From Gallionellaceae bacterium (GTDB lineage Bacteria; Pseudomonadota; Gammaproteobacteria; Burkholderiales; Gallionellaceae), in the NCBI GenBank assembly GCA_021731185.1, contig JAKFXW010000166.1, forward strand, positions 1-13,010: 13,010 nt of DNA. The letters run 5' to 3'. Below the pieces are notes generated by a model, which searched no databases, had not been told where the DNA came from, and saw nothing but the letters and a program-made list of their open reading frames with translations. The translations under genes and the position numbers were made by a program. How positions within the stretch are numbered: the stretch's first letter is position 1; the number at the start of each line of letters is the position of its first letter. Below, one piece after another: positions 12,823 through 13,010 of this stretch.

Positions 12823-13010
12823 ACAAACAAGGATTCTGACAGTCAGCTAAGTGCCTATTCTGTTGAAAAACTCTTTTTTCAAAGTGCTAAAAATAATTTA
12901 AGCCGCTTAGGCAAATTCTATTTTGAAGGATGTAGGGGGAGTCCCATTTTGTCTGATCGTTCGTTGTGCAACCTCTGATTCGCCTATACGAGGAAATTTA
13001 TTCGCGATAT
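12823..13010. other. Right-edge intergenic sequence, no supportable gene
   Basis: The stretch is AT-rich. It contains TTGAAAAA-CTC-T-TTTTTCAA (12863-12882), a weak hairpin. The flanking words CTATTCTGTTGAAAAACTC are of a kind often found next to insertion sequences, but no element can be delimited before the window ends. A frame open from about 12911 to the edge shows no recognisable motif. Confidence 0.35.

Noticed and set aside
12863..12882. TTGAAAAA/TTTTTCAA hairpin as a terminator
   Set aside because: The stem is all A/T apart from one G-C pair and there is no T-tract after it.

Overview
The window looks like chromosome of a Gram-negative, probably betaproteobacterial organism of moderate GC. 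This is an inference from protein style (HtpG, a ChaA-type antiporter, HlyC/CorC proteins, small envelope stress proteins, VapBC modules) and from a perfect enterobacterial-type sigma-32 promoter. Nitrosomonadales/Gallionellaceae-like would fit, but no rRNA or tRNA is present to settle it. The density of toxin-antitoxin genes, gene remnants, a MITE and intergenic palindromic repeats marks it as a partly accessory region.

Layout. 1-86 is the tail of an unrecognised gene. 121-233 is a short inverted-repeat element. 245-853 (-) is the C-terminal half of an MFS transporter. 1022-1197 is a frameshifted glycine-zipper lipoprotein, followed by a 45-aa lmo0937-type membrane protein and a ChaA-like Ca2+/H+ antiporter: a small envelope/ion-stress cluster. 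2704-2916 is an orphan antitoxin-like protein and 3035-4369 a HlyC/CorC-type membrane protein with CBS domains. On the minus strand, 4621-6329 is a two-gene ABC-2 exporter (ATPase then permease, overlapping by 4 nt). 6330-7486 has no conventional gene. It holds the most unusual structure of the window: two tandem, diverged copies of a roughly 165-nt unit, each encoding an 18-aa, almost purely hydrophobic peptide on the minus strand behind a Shine-Dalgarno sequence and a strongly conserved leader. A 239-bp MITE with 26-bp terminal inverted repeats follows at 7158-7396.

7487-8087 is a VapBC module behind its own promoter and palindromic operator. 8279-10198 is htpG under a consensus sigma-32 promoter. 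10280-11772 is a possible 40-aa leader ORF overlapping a six-Kelch-repeat putative lipoprotein. 11827-11904 is a double-hairpin intergenic repeat. 12023-12687 is a second TA module (Phd/YefM-type antitoxin and PIN toxin) with promoter and operator. The last 320 bp hold an ORF remnant and otherwise unassigned sequence.

How the parts relate. The two TA modules and the heat-shock chaperone each carry readable control elements. The tandem peptide units lie upstream of, and point towards, the ABC exporter. They could be type I toxin-like genes (by analogy with Ibs/Sib), leader peptides of that operon, or an undescribed small-protein family. The sequence alone supports the ORFs and the conservation, not the function.
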